Origin: Streptomyces coffeae
GTDB taxonomy: Bacteria > Actinomycetota > Actinomycetes > Streptomycetales > Streptomycetaceae
DNA length: 64,000 nt
Assembly: GCF_016741875.1 (NCBI RefSeq)
Contig: NZ_JAERRF010000007.1
Span: forward strand, 372,001 to 436,000
Direction of reading: 5' to 3'
Shown here in pieces: positions 10,834 to 21,200 of the stretch (position 1 is the first letter of the stretch; every line of letters begins with the position of its first letter). Under the pieces are notes generated by a model. It did not search any database. It was not told the DNA's origin and saw only the letters and a list, made by a program, of their open reading frames with translations. Both the position numbers and the translations under genes were made by a program.

Positions 10834-12387
10834 CTATCGCAGGGAGGAGCTTTCCTGCACCCAGTGGAAGCCGCGGCCGATGAGGGGGAACCGCCGGAGA
10901 TCCAGCCGGTGCAGCCGTACCCGCACATGGGCGCCGTCGACGTCGCCGTCCAGCGTCAGCTGGTCGTCCGCGGGGCGCTCCACCGACACGGTCGCCTTCC
11001 ACTCCGGGTCGGTCATCTTGAGCAGCGTCAGCGACGTGCCGTCCGGGGCGTGGGCCGCGAGACAGGTGTCGAGCGAGTCGTCCATGCGCTGGATGCCGAC
11101 GAGGTCGCCGGAGTCGAACATGACGTGCCGCCACCGTTGCGGGTCGGTGGTCAGCGGCAGGCGCGGCTCGCCGTCGACCGAGAACTCGTCGACGTGCCAG
11201 ATGCCGTACAGCGCGGGCTTCTCCCGTCCGCCGCCGAACTTCTTCCAGAATCCCCAGTTGTTGCGCAGCTGCGCGCCCAGCAGCCAGAGTCCCGCGGCGA
11301 CCTGCGCGGCCTCGGCGATCCGGTTCGCTCGCTCGTTGTGCAGCAGCCGGGGCCGGGGAGCGAGAGGGACCTCTTGGTCCGCCAGGAGGGACCGGGCGAG
11401 GCGGGCGGACTCCGGTGCCAGCAGTACGAGGCTCAGCAGAAGCAGATGGAACGAGTGGAGCTTCACCGGGACGTCGAAGGTCATGTTCAGGATGAACACC
11501 TGGGCCAGCTCCAACGCCGACAGCAGCGCGCCCAGCGACGCCGTCCTCGGCTGGAGCAGCAGCAGACCCCCGGAGATCTCGGCGCAGCCGAGCAGGATCT
11601 GATACACCGTCGAGTAGCCCGACTGGGCCCACAGCAGATCCATCGGACTGAGGTTTCCGAGCGGCTCGACGAGCCGGGAGAGCGGCGTCTGGAACTGCAA
11701 CGGGATGGTTTTGGCGGCACCGTAGTAGAACATCTGCCCGGCCAGACACAGCCGGACGGCCAGCTCGATCCATGGCCGCGCCGCGTCGTAGCCCGTCTGG
11801 CGCCGGTCCAGCGCGGACCACACGGAGGTGACCGCGGCGGCGGCCCCCAGCCAGCAGGCCTGCCCCACCCACGCGTACCGGTTGTCGCCGCCCTCGAAGC
11901 GATCGTCCACCTCGGTGCGGAACACCCGCGAGGCCACCCAGGAGCGCACTGGCCGTATGCCCCAGACCTTCGACCACGCGTCGACCGCGGCCCGTCGATG
12001 GCCCAGCCCGCCCCCCAGGAGGGACGGCACGATCTGGGAATTCGTCAGGCAGTAGAGCCCGGAGTAGACGAGGCCGAACCGGGAGGTCTCACGGGCGAAC
12101 CGGGAGGCACCGAGCGCGAACTGCGAAACAGTCGGGGCGAGGCGGGAGGCGTCGCGGGCGAACTGTGAGGCTTCGGCGGCGAATCGGGATACTCCCTGGG
12201 TCAACTGGGCGGCATCATCGGCCGAGTGCGAGGCCGCGTCCTGGGCGATCCCCCTCGCACGAGGCGATCGCCCCGCCCCGCCGACCCGCGGGCCGACTCG
12301 CGGACCGGCCCGCCTGGCGGCCCGGTTGGGCCGCGGCGCGGGCGCGAGCAGCGTCCGTATCCAGGTGCCTGCTGTGGGTAGCTTCAT
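10834..12387 (-). CDS. DoxX-like multi-spanning membrane protein with an N-terminal repeat
   Basis: 517 residues from ATG at 12387. The N-terminus is Arg/Pro-rich and is followed (about residues 45-105) by tandem seven-residue units of the type ASRFARE/ASQFARD, a likely helical repeat. The middle (about 110-375) holds several hydrophobic helices and resembles DoxX/HTTM-type quinone-associated membrane proteins, including the segment CLAGQMFYYGAAKTIPLQFQ. The C-terminal 140 residues form a soluble, beta-rich domain with LYGIWHVDEFSVDGEPR, typical of DoxX-like proteins with a periplasmic-type tail. It lies 39 nt upstream of the dithiol oxidase on the same strand, so the two are probably one operon. 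A role in redox supply or self-protection is inference. The exact family is uncertain. Confidence 0.65.
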   Translation of the reverse strand: MKLPTAGTWIRTLLAPAPRPNRAARRAGPRVGPRVGGAGRSPRARGIAQDAASHSADDAAQLTQGVSRFAAEASQFARDASRLAPTVSQFALGASRFARETSRFGLVYSGLYCLTNSQIVPSLLGGGLGHRRAAVDAWSKVWGIRPVRSWVASRVFRTEVDDRFEGGDNRYAWVGQACWLGAAAAVTSVWSALDRRQTGYDAARPWIELAVRLCLAGQMFYYGAAKTIPLQFQTPLSRLVEPLGNLSPMDLLWAQSGYSTVYQILLGCAEISGGLLLLQPRTASLGALLSALELAQVFILNMTFDVPVKLHSFHLLLLSLVLLAPESARLARSLLADQEVPLAPRPRLLHNERANRIAEAAQVAAGLWLLGAQLRNNWGFWKKFGGGREKPALYGIWHVDEFSVDGEPRLPLTTDPQRWRHVMFDSGDLVGIQRMDDSLDTCLAAHAPDGTSLTLLKMTDPEWKATVSVERPADDQLTLDGDVDGAHVRVRLHRLDLRRFPLIGRGFHWVQESSSLR

Positions 12388-12488
12388 GATTCGTTGCCTT
12401 CGCGCTCGCCGTATTCGCGATGGAGGAATTCACGCAGGGATTGGGTGCGGCCCGCCGCCTCCCGCGGATCGGCAACCGGCTCAGTCAT

Positions 12489-12502
12489 ACGACCATGGTC
12501 GT
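12489..12502. promoter_or_regulatory. 14-bp perfect palindrome upstream of the DoxX-like gene
   Basis: ACGACCATGGTCGT reads the same on both strands and lies about 100 bp upstream of the leftward membrane-protein gene, in a 237-nt gap without a convincing ORF. It could be an operator for a dimeric regulator such as a TetR- or MarR-type protein. No regulator can be assigned. Confidence 0.35.
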
Positions 12503-12624
12503 GCCGTCCGCGGTGTGGTCCGGGGTGTCTTGCGAACCTCTGTCATCACGGAACACGAACGACCCCGCGCGCCAACCTGTCGGCGGGCTGAGCACAGCAA
12601 GGGGGCCGCCGCCAGGCCCGCGTC

Positions 12625-13575
12625 CTACAGACCGGCGTTCTTCAGGGCCAGCGCCAGGTCCGCGTCGGCGAGGCCGACACATCCTTGAGGGTGTTGGTTC
12701 GCCAACTGCTCCAGCCTCACCGGGTTCTTCCGCAGGGCCTCGGTCGCCCTCGCGTGCAGTGTGGCATTGACCAGGTAGGGCTTTTCCGAACCGGCGGGTG
12801 CCGGGTACGGCTCCGACGACACCTCGGCCATGGCGGAGATCTTCCTTTCCGGGGCCGCGAAGTAGATCCACAGCCGGTCACCGGCTCGCATGTCCTTGAG
12901 CTTTCGGCCCAGCCACCAGTGCCCCGGGCCGTCGGCTTCGCGGGCCAGCCGCGACACCCGCGCGGGAGTCGACGGCCCCCCTTCCACGGTGTTCAGCTCC
13001 GGGTCCAGGACGTACAGCCAGTCCCGGCCCGCCCCGGGAACACGGTAAATCGCTCGGCCTCCGGCGCCAGGCTTGCGCTCCAGGACCTTGTCTCGGTTCA
13101 GGCCTCGCAGCAGCGACCGCGCACCCTTGTCATCCGTCTCGAAGCCGTACCTCTCCAGCGTCTCGATGACACGGGCCGCGTCCCACTCGCCCCCCTCGGT
13201 GGTGATGGCGCTCTCCACGATCTCCGAACGAGTAAGAGGCGTACGGCTCTTGGGGCGACCATGCTTCTCCAGAAGCTTGTACAGCTTCGACGGCGACATG
13301 CCCGCCGCCACTCCGAGGTTGACGCGGCTTGCGTCGGCATCCAGCTGGTCTGCCCGCACGATGGCCAGCTCTCGCCACTCCTCCAGGTGCTGGATCAGCC
13401 GACTGGCGCGCGCGATGTCCCGCAGCAGCTCCATGAGTTTCGTGTCGGCCGGCGGTTCTGCCCCTCGCTCCCCGCGTACCGCCGCCACCAGCGCCCGGGC
13501 GAGCGCATCGGAGTGCTCGACGGCATGTTCCCGTTCCCCGTTGTCCCCGTACGTCGCCTCGAGTCGTGTCGCCAT
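12625..13575 (-). CDS. HTH protein with an EVE-like C-terminal domain, unknown function
   Basis: 316 residues. The start at 13575 (MATRLEATYGDNG) is chosen over an upstream extension to 13839 because AAGGAGA precedes it at good spacing. Residues 1-90 are helical and contain GVAAGMSPSKLYKLL, which looks like a helix-turn-helix. The middle (about 100-190) resembles a second winged-helix (TRSEIVESAITTEGGEWDAARVIETL), the sort of segment used to bind DNA. The last 120 residues, with GHWWLGRKLKDMRAGDRLWIYF, resemble the PUA-like EVE fold, which in other proteins recognises modified bases. DNA binding is therefore plausible. The partner and role are unknown. Confidence 0.6.
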   Translation of the reverse strand: MATRLEATYGDNGEREHAVEHSDALARALVAAVRGERGAEPPADTKLMELLRDIARASRLIQHLEEWRELAIVRADQLDADASRVNLGVAAGMSPSKLYKLLEKHGRPKSRTPLTRSEIVESAITTEGGEWDAARVIETLERYGFETDDKGARSLLRGLNRDKVLERKPGAGGRAIYRVPGAGRDWLYVLDPELNTVEGGPSTPARVSRLAREADGPGHWWLGRKLKDMRAGDRLWIYFAAPERKISAMAEVSSEPYPAPAGSEKPYLVNATLHARATEALRKNPVRLEQLANQHPQGCVGLADADLALALKNAGL

Positions 13576-13839
13576 GATGTCTCCTTGTCTCTGAAGTGGA
13601 GACGAGGCTACACGCCTCGAAGATGTGGGCCAACTCCCGCAGATGAAAGCCATGTCTGATCGCCGAGCCGATCGCGGCTGTCGCTCTGACCCTGACTGCT
13701 GCCGGTTACCAGGCCAGCCCGGCAAGGCGTGGTCAACTGTCATGTGTCCTTCCCGCCGGGGCCGTCGCTCTGTAGCATGATCGCCGTAATCGATCACGGG
13801 ATGCCCGACCCGCATCCCGAGTGAAACGGGGATCATCAA

Positions 13840-14070
13840 GTGAAGAAGCTCCTGAGCACCGCCGTGGTCGCGGTCGCCGCCACCCTCGCCGCTGCTCCAG
13901 TGGCCAACGCCGCTCCTCCCATCAAACTCGTCGCCGGCCCCTTCTCGACCAAGGCGAAGTGCGACGTCGTCCAGAAGGGCAGCTACCCCGGCCCGGACTT
14001 CAAGTGCCTGTACTTCAAGGCCTCCCCGGACGGTGAAATGACGAAGGGCTGGTACATCCGCGAGTACTGA
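13840..14070 (+). CDS. Small secreted protein, 76 residues
   Basis: Starts at GTG with MKKLLSTAVVAVAATLAAAP, a clean Sec signal peptide with cleavage predicted after VANA (about residue 25). The mature part is about 50 residues with only two cysteines, which could form one disulfide, and ends KGWYIREY. No family is recognised. Such small two-cysteine exported proteins are common in Streptomyces. A terminator-like hairpin follows directly, so the gene is probably monocistronic. Confidence 0.7.
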   Translation: MKKLLSTAVVAVAATLAAAPVANAAPPIKLVAGPFSTKAKCDVVQKGSYPGPDFKCLYFKASPDGEMTKGWYIREY

Positions 14071-14082
14071 TCCGGCCGGTGG

Positions 14083-14116
14083 CAGGGGGCCGACGACTGG
14101 TGTCGTCGGCCCCCTG
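14083..14116. terminator. Bidirectional hairpin terminator
   Basis: Perfect 15-bp stem CAGGGGGCCGACGAC / GTCGTCGGCCCCCTG with a 4-nt loop. It lies between the converging small secreted protein gene and the permease gene. There is no long T run, as is usual in Streptomyces. Confidence 0.75.
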
Positions 14117-14158
14117 TTCCGCGTTCGCGGCGGCAGAATCAGCGCCGTCCGACGCGCG

Positions 14159-16093
14159 TCAAGCCGCCTTCAAGCGTTCCACCGGCCGCACCCGAAGCGC
14201 CCGCCATGCGGGCACGACCGCGGCCGGTAGGGCGACGGCCGTGCACGCGGCGGTCAAGGCGGCCAGGGTTGTCCACGGGACCACGATCGTGGTCCCAACG
14301 CCCAGGAGGGCCAAGGCCGTCGCGACGCCGGCGAGGTTGACGGCCGCCACCGCGGTACCCAGGAGCGCGCCGGTGGTGACGACGAGCAGCGTCTCCGCGG
14401 CGACCACGGTCAGCACCAGGCCCTTCGTGGCACCGGCCAGCCGCAGCACGGCGAGGTCGCGCACTCGGTCGGTGGTGGACATCACCAAGGTGTTGGCCAG
14501 CACCAACATGCCGTACAGAAGGGCAATACCCAGGACGAGGATGAAGCCGGCGCGGGTCGCGCGGCTGGTTCGGGGGTGGGTGTCGGTGAGCCACTGCTCA
14601 GCGGTGCGGATCCGGAGCGCGGACGCCGTGGCACCCTTCCGCTCCGCTCCCGGCTCCTCGGTCCGGCCGTGTGCCGCGGGCGGCCCGTCGGCCACCGCTG
14701 CCCGCAGCGCCGCTCCCGTGACGCCGCGCACCTCCAGCCGGTCCGCGGTTGCGCCGGGGGCGTTGGCCGGGGTGACGTACACACCGTTGTCGCCCGTGCC
14801 GGTGCGCAGGACGGCGGCGATACGCAGGTCGGTGTGCGTACCGTCCGCGCGCCATACCGGGACCGTGGTGCCGACGCCGTGGTGCAGCCACTCCTCGGTG
14901 ACGACGATGCTCCGGTCGTCCAGGTCCCCGACGCGCCCGGCGGTCACCGGCAGCGCGGTGAGCGCGGTCAGCGCGTGTGGGTCGACCGCCCGGGCCTCCC
15001 AGGCGATCCGCTGATCGCTGTCCTCCGTGGACTCCACGACCGTCGGCGCGCTCACCAGGGCCCGTGCGCCCGCGAGTTGCCGCACCCGCTCGACGTCGGT
15101 CGCCCGCACCGGGCCCGTCACCACCCACTCCGCCCGCGTCCGCGCCGCGGCCTCCCGCGCCTTCGCCGCGCCGACGGTCTGCGCGGTGCCCAGCAGCGAT
15201 CCGGCGAGCGCCACCGCGAGCAGCACCGGCGCGGCGAGCGCACCCGTGCGCCGTACCGACCCCGCGGCGCTGCCCCGCACCACCCGTCCCGCCCAGCCGG
15301 GCAGCGCCCGCCCGGCGAGGCGGCTCAGCGGCCCGACGGTCACCGGGGCGAGCAGTGCGACAGCGGTGACCAGCAGCATCGGCTGCACGGTGTAGGTCTT
15401 GCGGTGCAGCAACTCACCGGGATCGGTTGCGAGTCGCCAGCCCAGCAGCACGATCGCCGTGGCCAGCAGCGTCCCGGCAGCGGCCCAGCGGCCCGGCGTC
15501 ATGACCCGCTCGTCCACCTCCGCCTCGCGCAGCGCCTCCGTGGGCGCGACCCGGCCCGCGCGGCAGGCCGCGGCGGCCACTCCCGTGAGGGCCACGGTCA
15601 GCCCGGTCCAGAAGGCGACGTGGTACGGCCAGGCGGCGCTGCCCGCCGTCAGCGCCTCCGGCGCGAGCCGCTGGGAGACCAGCCGGCGCACCACGTCCGG
15701 CGCCGCGTAGCCGCCCAGCGCGCATCCCGCACCGGACGCCGCCACGCCCAGCACCGCGGCCTCCCCCAGCACCATCCGGCGAACCTGCGCCCGGCTCGCC
15801 CCGGCCAGCCGCAACAGGCCCAGTTCGCGACGCCGCTGCGCCACGGCATACGAGAAGGTCGAGGCGACGACGAACACCGACACAAAACCGGTGACCCCCG
15901 CGGCGGTGCCGAGCAGGGCGACGACGGTGGTCAGCTCCTCACTCGCGGGCAGCCCCGCGGCGCCGGAGAGGACACGGCACATGACGGTGATGAGGGCGGT
16001 GCCGAGCGCGAGCGCGAGGAAGCTGCCGGTGAGCGTGGCCCAACGAGCCGCCACGGAGCGCCGGATGACCTTCAGCATGCGGATGGGGTTCAT
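14159..16093 (-). CDS. FtsX-type ABC transporter permease
   Basis: 644 residues from ATG at 16093, which has GGGATGGGAGG just upstream; an in-frame extension to 16231 would overlap the divergent kinase promoter. The layout is that of a MacB/FtsX-like export permease: an N-terminal helix then an extracellular loop, two FtsX-like three-helix blocks (about residues 60-250 and 530-640, the first containing AQRRRELGLLRLAGA, the second LRLAGATKGLVL), and a large extracytoplasmic region between them. These permeases normally work with an adjacent ATP-binding subunit, often in lipoprotein or antimicrobial-peptide export and resistance. No ATPase gene is next to it here, so the partner must be encoded elsewhere or has been lost. 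It is divergent from a two-component pair that could control it. Confidence 0.85.
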   Translation of the reverse strand: MNPIRMLKVIRRSVAARWATLTGSFLALALGTALITVMCRVLSGAAGLPASEELTTVVALLGTAAGVTGFVSVFVVASTFSYAVAQRRRELGLLRLAGASRAQVRRMVLGEAAVLGVAASGAGCALGGYAAPDVVRRLVSQRLAPEALTAGSAAWPYHVAFWTGLTVALTGVAAAACRAGRVAPTEALREAEVDERVMTPGRWAAAGTLLATAIVLLGWRLATDPGELLHRKTYTVQPMLLVTAVALLAPVTVGPLSRLAGRALPGWAGRVVRGSAAGSVRRTGALAAPVLLAVALAGSLLGTAQTVGAAKAREAAARTRAEWVVTGPVRATDVERVRQLAGARALVSAPTVVESTEDSDQRIAWEARAVDPHALTALTALPVTAGRVGDLDDRSIVVTEEWLHHGVGTTVPVWRADGTHTDLRIAAVLRTGTGDNGVYVTPANAPGATADRLEVRGVTGAALRAAVADGPPAAHGRTEEPGAERKGATASALRIRTAEQWLTDTHPRTSRATRAGFILVLGIALLYGMLVLANTLVMSTTDRVRDLAVLRLAGATKGLVLTVVAAETLLVVTTGALLGTAVAAVNLAGVATALALLGVGTTIVVPWTTLAALTAACTAVALPAAVVPAWRALRVRPVERLKAA

Positions 16094-16150
16094 GCCTCCC
16101 ATCCCAGCGAGGGCGCCGACCCGGCACACACCCACCAGACCCCGGGCGAA

Positions 16151-16168
16151 GGTAGGGCTGGGCCTACC
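16151..16168. promoter_or_regulatory. Palindrome in the divergent permease/kinase promoter region
   Basis: GGTAGGGCTGGGCCTACC has 6-bp inverted arms (GGTAGG/CCTACC) and lies between the two divergent starts (16093 and 16203). Its position suits an operator for the NarL-type response regulator encoded just downstream. The binding protein is inferred. Confidence 0.45.
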
Positions 16169-16202
16169 GTCAGCGGCCCGCCCCCGCTCTACGGTGGAGC
16201 GC

Positions 16203-17441
16203 ATGCGTCCCTCCGCGCAGCCGGCCCGCACCGCCCGCGCCCTTGCCTACCTGGCCGCCGGCCTCCCCCTGGGTGCCGCCGCGCTCCTCGCCCTCCTGCT
16301 GCTCACCGCCTCCGGCGCCGCCCTGGCACCTGTGCTCGTCGGCGTGCCACTGCTGGCGCTCGCCGCCCTCACCGGCATCCCGGTCGCCGCCGCCGAACGA
16401 CAGCGGATGCGGCTGCTGGACGTACCGCCACCGCCGACCCAGCACACCGCGCCGGACCGCCCGGGGCTGTGGCCGTGGGCGCGGCACCGCTTCACCGAGG
16501 GCGCCACATGGCGCGAGTTGGGGTACGCGGTCCTGCTGGCCACCACACTGTGGCCCCTGGAGGCCGCCGCCCTCACGCTGCTGGTGGCGCTACCGGGTGC
16601 GCTCATCGCCACCCCACCGCTGCTCGCCATGGACGGCTCCGAGGTGAAGGTCCTCAAGCTGTGGTCGGTCACCGGGCAGCCCGTCGCGTTCGCCTGCGCC
16701 GCGGCCGGATGCGCTCTGCTGCTGCTCGCCTCCCATCCGCTGCGGGCACTGGCCGCCGCCCGTGCCCGGCTCATCCGCGTTCTGCTCGCCCCCGAGATCC
16801 GCGAGGTCACGGTTCGCGAGCTGACACGCTCCCGGGCCCGGCTGGTCGACGCCTTCGAAGCCGAGCGCCGCCGTATCGAACGCGACCTGCACGACGGCGC
16901 TCAGCAGCGCCTGGTCTCCCTGTCGATGACGCTGGGCCTGGCCCGCCTCGACATCGAACCCGGCACCCCGCTGCACGCCCAACTCACCCGCGCCCACGCC
17001 GAGGCGCAGGCAGCCCTGGCCGAACTCCGTGACCTGGTACAGGGCATCCATCCGCAGGTGCTCACCGACTATGGCCTGCCCGCCGCGCTCGCCGACGCCG
17101 CCGACCGCTGCCCCGTCCCGGCGACAGCCGACACCCAGAGCCTGCCTCGCTTCCCTGAAGCCGTCGAATCCGCCGCCTACTTCGTGGTCCGCGAGGCCCT
17201 CGCCAACGCGGCCAAGCACAGCGGCGCGGCGCGGGTGGGCATCAGCGCCCGGTACGACGACGGCAGGCTGACGCTCACCGTGAACGATGACGGCCGCGGC
17301 GGGGCCGACCCCTCCGCGGGCACAGGACTGACCGGGCTCGCCGACCGGCTGTCCGTCCTCACTGGCACACTGGCGCTGACCAGCCCGCCCGGCGGGCCCA
17401 CCGTCCTGCGAGCGGAGATCCCGTGCCGTCCCTGCGCGTAG
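16203..17441 (+). CDS. Sensor histidine kinase, NarL/DesK-like (HisKA_3) class
   Basis: 412 residues from ATG at 16203 with GGTGGAGC upstream. The N-terminal half has two pairs of hydrophobic helices (about residues 10-60 and 95-175) as in the membrane sensor domain of Streptomyces kinases. It is followed by the dimerisation/phosphoacceptor motif [17 protein letters not shown] (His near residue 230) and a C-terminal HATPase with N box [11 protein letters not shown] and G box NDDGRGGAD. It autophosphorylates and passes phosphate to the response regulator, whose gene overlaps its 3' end by 19 nt. The stimulus is unknown, but the divergent FtsX permease suggests an envelope or antibiotic signal. 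Confidence 0.93.
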   Translation: MRPSAQPARTARALAYLAAGLPLGAAALLALLLLTASGAALAPVLVGVPLLALAALTGIPVAAAERQRMRLLDVPPPPTQHTAPDRPGLWPWARHRFTEGATWRELGYAVLLATTLWPLEAAALTLLVALPGALIATPPLLAMDGSEVKVLKLWSVTGQPVAFACAAAGCALLLLASHPLRALAAARARLIRVLLAPEIREVTVRELTRSRARLVDAFEAERRRIERDLHDGAQQRLVSLSMTLGLARLDIEPGTPLHAQLTRAHAEAQAALAELRDLVQGIHPQVLTDYGLPAALADAADRCPVPATADTQSLPRFPEAVESAAYFVVREALANAAKHSGAARVGISARYDDGRLTLTVNDDGRGGADPSAGTGLTGLADRLSVLTGTLALTSPPGGPTVLRAEIPCRPCA

Positions 17442-18073
17442 TCCTCGCCGAAGACAGCGTCCTGCTGCGCGAGGGACTCATCGCCCTGCTCCAGCGCTTC
17501 GGCCACGAGACGGTCGCCGCGGTCGGCGACGCGCAAGCGCTCACCGCCGCGGTGGCGGAACACCGGCCCGACATCGTGGTGACCGATGTGCGCATGCCGC
17601 CCGGCTACGGCGACGAGGGCCTGCGCGCTGCGCTCGCCCTGCGCGAGTCGTACCCCGGCCTTCCGGTGCTGGTGCTCAGCCAGTACGTACAACGCGCCTA
17701 CGCCGCCGAGCTGCTGGAGTCCGGGGACGGCTCGGGTGTCGGCTACCTGCTGAAGGACCGCATCGGGGAGGTGGAAGAGTTCGCGGCGTCCGTCGAGCGG
17801 GTGGCGGCAGGGCGGCCGGCCGTGGACTCCGAGGTCGTACGGCAGCTGCTGCGCCGCCACCGCGATCCGCTCCAGCGGCTCACGCCGCGCGAACGGGAGG
17901 TACTGGCGCTCATCGCGACAGGACGGTCGAACGCGGCCATTGCCCGCGAACTTGTCGTCACGGAGGCGGCGGTGGGCAAGCACATCGGCAACATCCTGGC
18001 CAAGCTGGACCTGCCTCCCGCGGAGGAGACCCACCGTCGGGTGCTGGCCGTCCTGGCGTTCCTCAGATCATGA
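17423..18073 (+). CDS. NarL/FixJ-type response regulator
   Basis: 216 residues from a GTG start that overlaps the kinase gene, indicating translational coupling. The receiver domain (1-120) has the acidic pair AED, the phosphoacceptor Asp in VVTDVRMPP and the conserved Lys in LLKDR. The C-terminal LuxR-type HTH (about 150-210) reads [22 protein letters not shown] followed by [12 protein letters not shown]. It is the cognate partner of the kinase and probably controls the divergent permease and possibly itself. Confidence 0.95.
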   Translation: MPSLRVVLAEDSVLLREGLIALLQRFGHETVAAVGDAQALTAAVAEHRPDIVVTDVRMPPGYGDEGLRAALALRESYPGLPVLVLSQYVQRAYAAELLESGDGSGVGYLLKDRIGEVEEFAASVERVAAGRPAVDSEVVRQLLRRHRDPLQRLTPREREVLALIATGRSNAAIARELVVTEAAVGKHIGNILAKLDLPPAEETHRRVLAVLAFLRS

Positions 18074-18207
18074 GCACGTGCGCCGCGCCGTTTGTCCGAG
18101 CCGCGTCGCGTGCGCGGCCGGGCTTCGCCTCGTACGGCTGTTCGCCGCTGGGAGGGTAATTTTTTGCGAGAAGTTCTACCCCCGGCAGCCTGTTGGGCCC
18201 AATCTTC

Positions 18208-21200
18208 ATGACCATGAAAACAATCCGAACAGCAGCGAGAGCGGTACTGGCGCTGCTGGTCTTCGTACTGGCCTTTGGCCTGGCCTTTGGCGCGCAGCCC
18301 GCGTCGGCCCATGTGTCGCGGCAGCATGCCGAACTCATCGTCTCCACCAACAAGAACGTCACCAGCGGGCGGCTGATCGTTCACAAGGATGTGGTGTCCC
18401 CCGAGAAGGCGGGCGCGTGGGCGTCGCACCTTCTTGACGCATCCTGCCCGACCAGCGCCTCCGGAGTCGCGGGCGACAGTGGCGGCGTCCCCGGCGGTGT
18501 GGTGGTCGAGCTGGCATGGAGCTGCCATGTCGACAAGCTCGACCTGACCTCGATGCTGAAGGACGGCGGACTGACGCAGGCCGTCGTGGAGTTCGACGGC
18601 ACCACGGTCGATGCTACCGCGGCCACCCCCGTGGTCGACGCGTCGGGCGCCCATGAGGTGCCCGCGGGCTCGGCCTTTCCCTGGCGCCCCGTGGTGTTGC
18701 TCATAGGTCTCGCCGTGGTGGCTCTATCGGCCCTCCGATGGGCGCTCCGGCTCGGCGCGCGGTACCGGCGTCGGCACCAGCCGCAGGCGCACAGCCCCCG
18801 GCGTCGCCGCAAGCAGCTGGTCGCGGCCGGGACGGCGCTGGTGGCGGGGATGGTGTCCAGTGTGACCGCCGGTGCCTCGTTCGCCGCCGAGCCGACCGAC
18901 GGTCGGGTGGCCGTTGAGGGCACCGTCTTCAAGGACGCCAACCACAACGGCGTACGTGACCCGGGCGAGGACCCCATGCCCGGTGTTGATGTCACCGACG
19001 GCGAGGTCTGGACGACGACCGGCGCCGACGGCTCGTACACTCTGCGGATCGACCCGAACCGCCGGGAGACCGATCTCATCAACATCGTCTCCCCGAACGG
19101 CTATACGCCCGCGCTGCGCAAGGACTACGTCCCGCAGTTCTTCCAGAAGGTGCCCGACAGCGGTCCGCGCACCGGCATCGACTTCGCCCTGGTGCCGGAC
19201 AAGCGCGCCGCCGACCCCACCGAGAAGTGGCTGATGGACTCCGACGGCGAGGTGTCCAACACCTCGGACGCGGCCGCGCGCAGCACCCTCCCGGAGTGGA
19301 CCGGCCAGGTCGACGCGATGTCCGAGGTCGACGGAGCGTCGATGGTGATCACGACAGGTGATCTGTCGGTTACCGACTACGCCGCGGAGCCTCGTCGGCA
19401 AGGTGGCTACGACCTGCTGCGCAAGGGGCTGACCGACGGTCGGCTCGGTATGCCCTTCTACCCGACGATCGGCAACCATGACTTCGGTGGCACCGCCACC
19501 TCCCAGGGCTATGGCGGCAGTATGGAGTACTGGCGCAGGAACATGGGCCCGGAGTGGTACAGCTTCGACCGCAACGGCCGCCATATCGTTGTCCTCGAGG
19601 ACAACTACGACTCCAGTGGTCTGAAGCCGCAGCTGGAGTGGTTGCGTGAGGACCTCAAGCGCCACGCCGTGGGCAAGCAGGTGCTCGTGTTCGCGCACCG
19701 GTCCCTGTTCACCGTGTGGGGACCCGGCGCCGGTATGCAGCCGACCGTCGACGAGCTGGCCAAGTACGACGTGCGGATGTTCGCCGCGGGCCACAACCAG
19801 CAGGCCGAGTACCGCCGTGGCGCCTTCCGCCGCTCGGTGGAGGTCAACAACCAGGGCAAGTACGGCATCGACGGAGCCCACCCGGACTACAAGATCCTTG
19901 ACTTCAAGGACATCACCGACAACCCGCGCACCCAGCGCAATGAAGACACCGGCTACATCAAGGGCACACACCGGCAGTTCGACATCGATGACGATGCCGC
20001 GCTGGTCAGCCCCGCGGCGGACAGTGTCCACCCCGCCGGTGCCCCCATCCCGGTCGAGCTGTACGCCGAGGACGACGGCCGCACCCCGGCCACCGCGACC
20101 CTCACCGTCCGCGACGGACGTGGCCGCGCGGTACGGCAGGAGAAGGGGCTGAAGTTCGGCGCGGGCAACCACCCGACGGGCATCGAGAACTGCTACACGG
20201 CGCCCGGTGGCGAGCGGGAGCCCTGTCCGGACGCCCGTATCTCCTGGACCCGGGTCAGCGACCGTATCCAGGACCTGACCCCGGGAACGTACACGGCGCA
20301 GATGACCGCCGTGGACACCAAGGGCAAGGCATGGCCCACCATCAAGAACACTTTCCAGGTGGTGCCCGACGGCCAGCTGGCCAAGCCCCGGAGCGGCCAG
20401 GACTGGACCCGTCAGGGCCGCGACGAGGCGGGGCGCTCCGCGAGCTCGGACAATCCGGGCACCAAGCTCGACCTGCGGTGGGCCGCCAGTACCGGTGAGC
20501 AGTTCAACCTCAACGGATCGGTTGTCGCCGACGGCAAGGTCATCGTCAGCTCCCGGGCGTTCGACTCCCCGTACAGCATGATGCTCTCCTACGACCTCGC
20601 CTCCGGCCGTGAGGTCTGGCGCACCTATCTGGACGGCGACGCCGAATCGGCGCCCACCCTCCACGACGGCAAGGTCTACCTGACCACCGCTGTCGGCCGG
20701 ATCTATGCTCTCGACGCCAAGGACGGCCATGTCGTCTGGCAGACGATCGAGGACGAGCAGCAGCACGGCGACACCGTGCGCCGCCACGGGCGGGCCGGTG
20801 GTCCGGTCAGTGTCTTCGGCCTGACGGGCGACAACCGCAAGGTCGCGGTCTACCAGAACTGGAACAAGATCCGGTGCCGTGACGCCGCCAGCGGAGAGCT
20901 GCTCGGTGGCTTCAACGGAGCGACCAGCTGGGGGCAGTTCCACAGCACGGCGGTCCGCAAGCCCGGCACCAACACCGCCTACCTGCACACCGACTCCAGC
21001 AACACACTGGTCGCGATGGACCTCGCGAGCTGCACACAGCTGTGGGCCCAGAACACCGACGGCGGTATCGACAGCCACTCCTCCCCGGCCCTCACCGACC
21101 CCGACAACGGGGAGCCGCAGGTGGTGACAAGGACCACCAGCGGTGCCCGTGGGCACAACCCGCAGACCGGTGAGGTCCTGTGGAAGACCCCGGCGAACGA

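Noticed and set aside
18140..18150. GTTCGCCGCTG resembling a phosphate-box repeat before the phosphoesterase gene
   Set aside because: Only one imperfect unit; PhoP boxes need at least two tandem 11-nt repeats.
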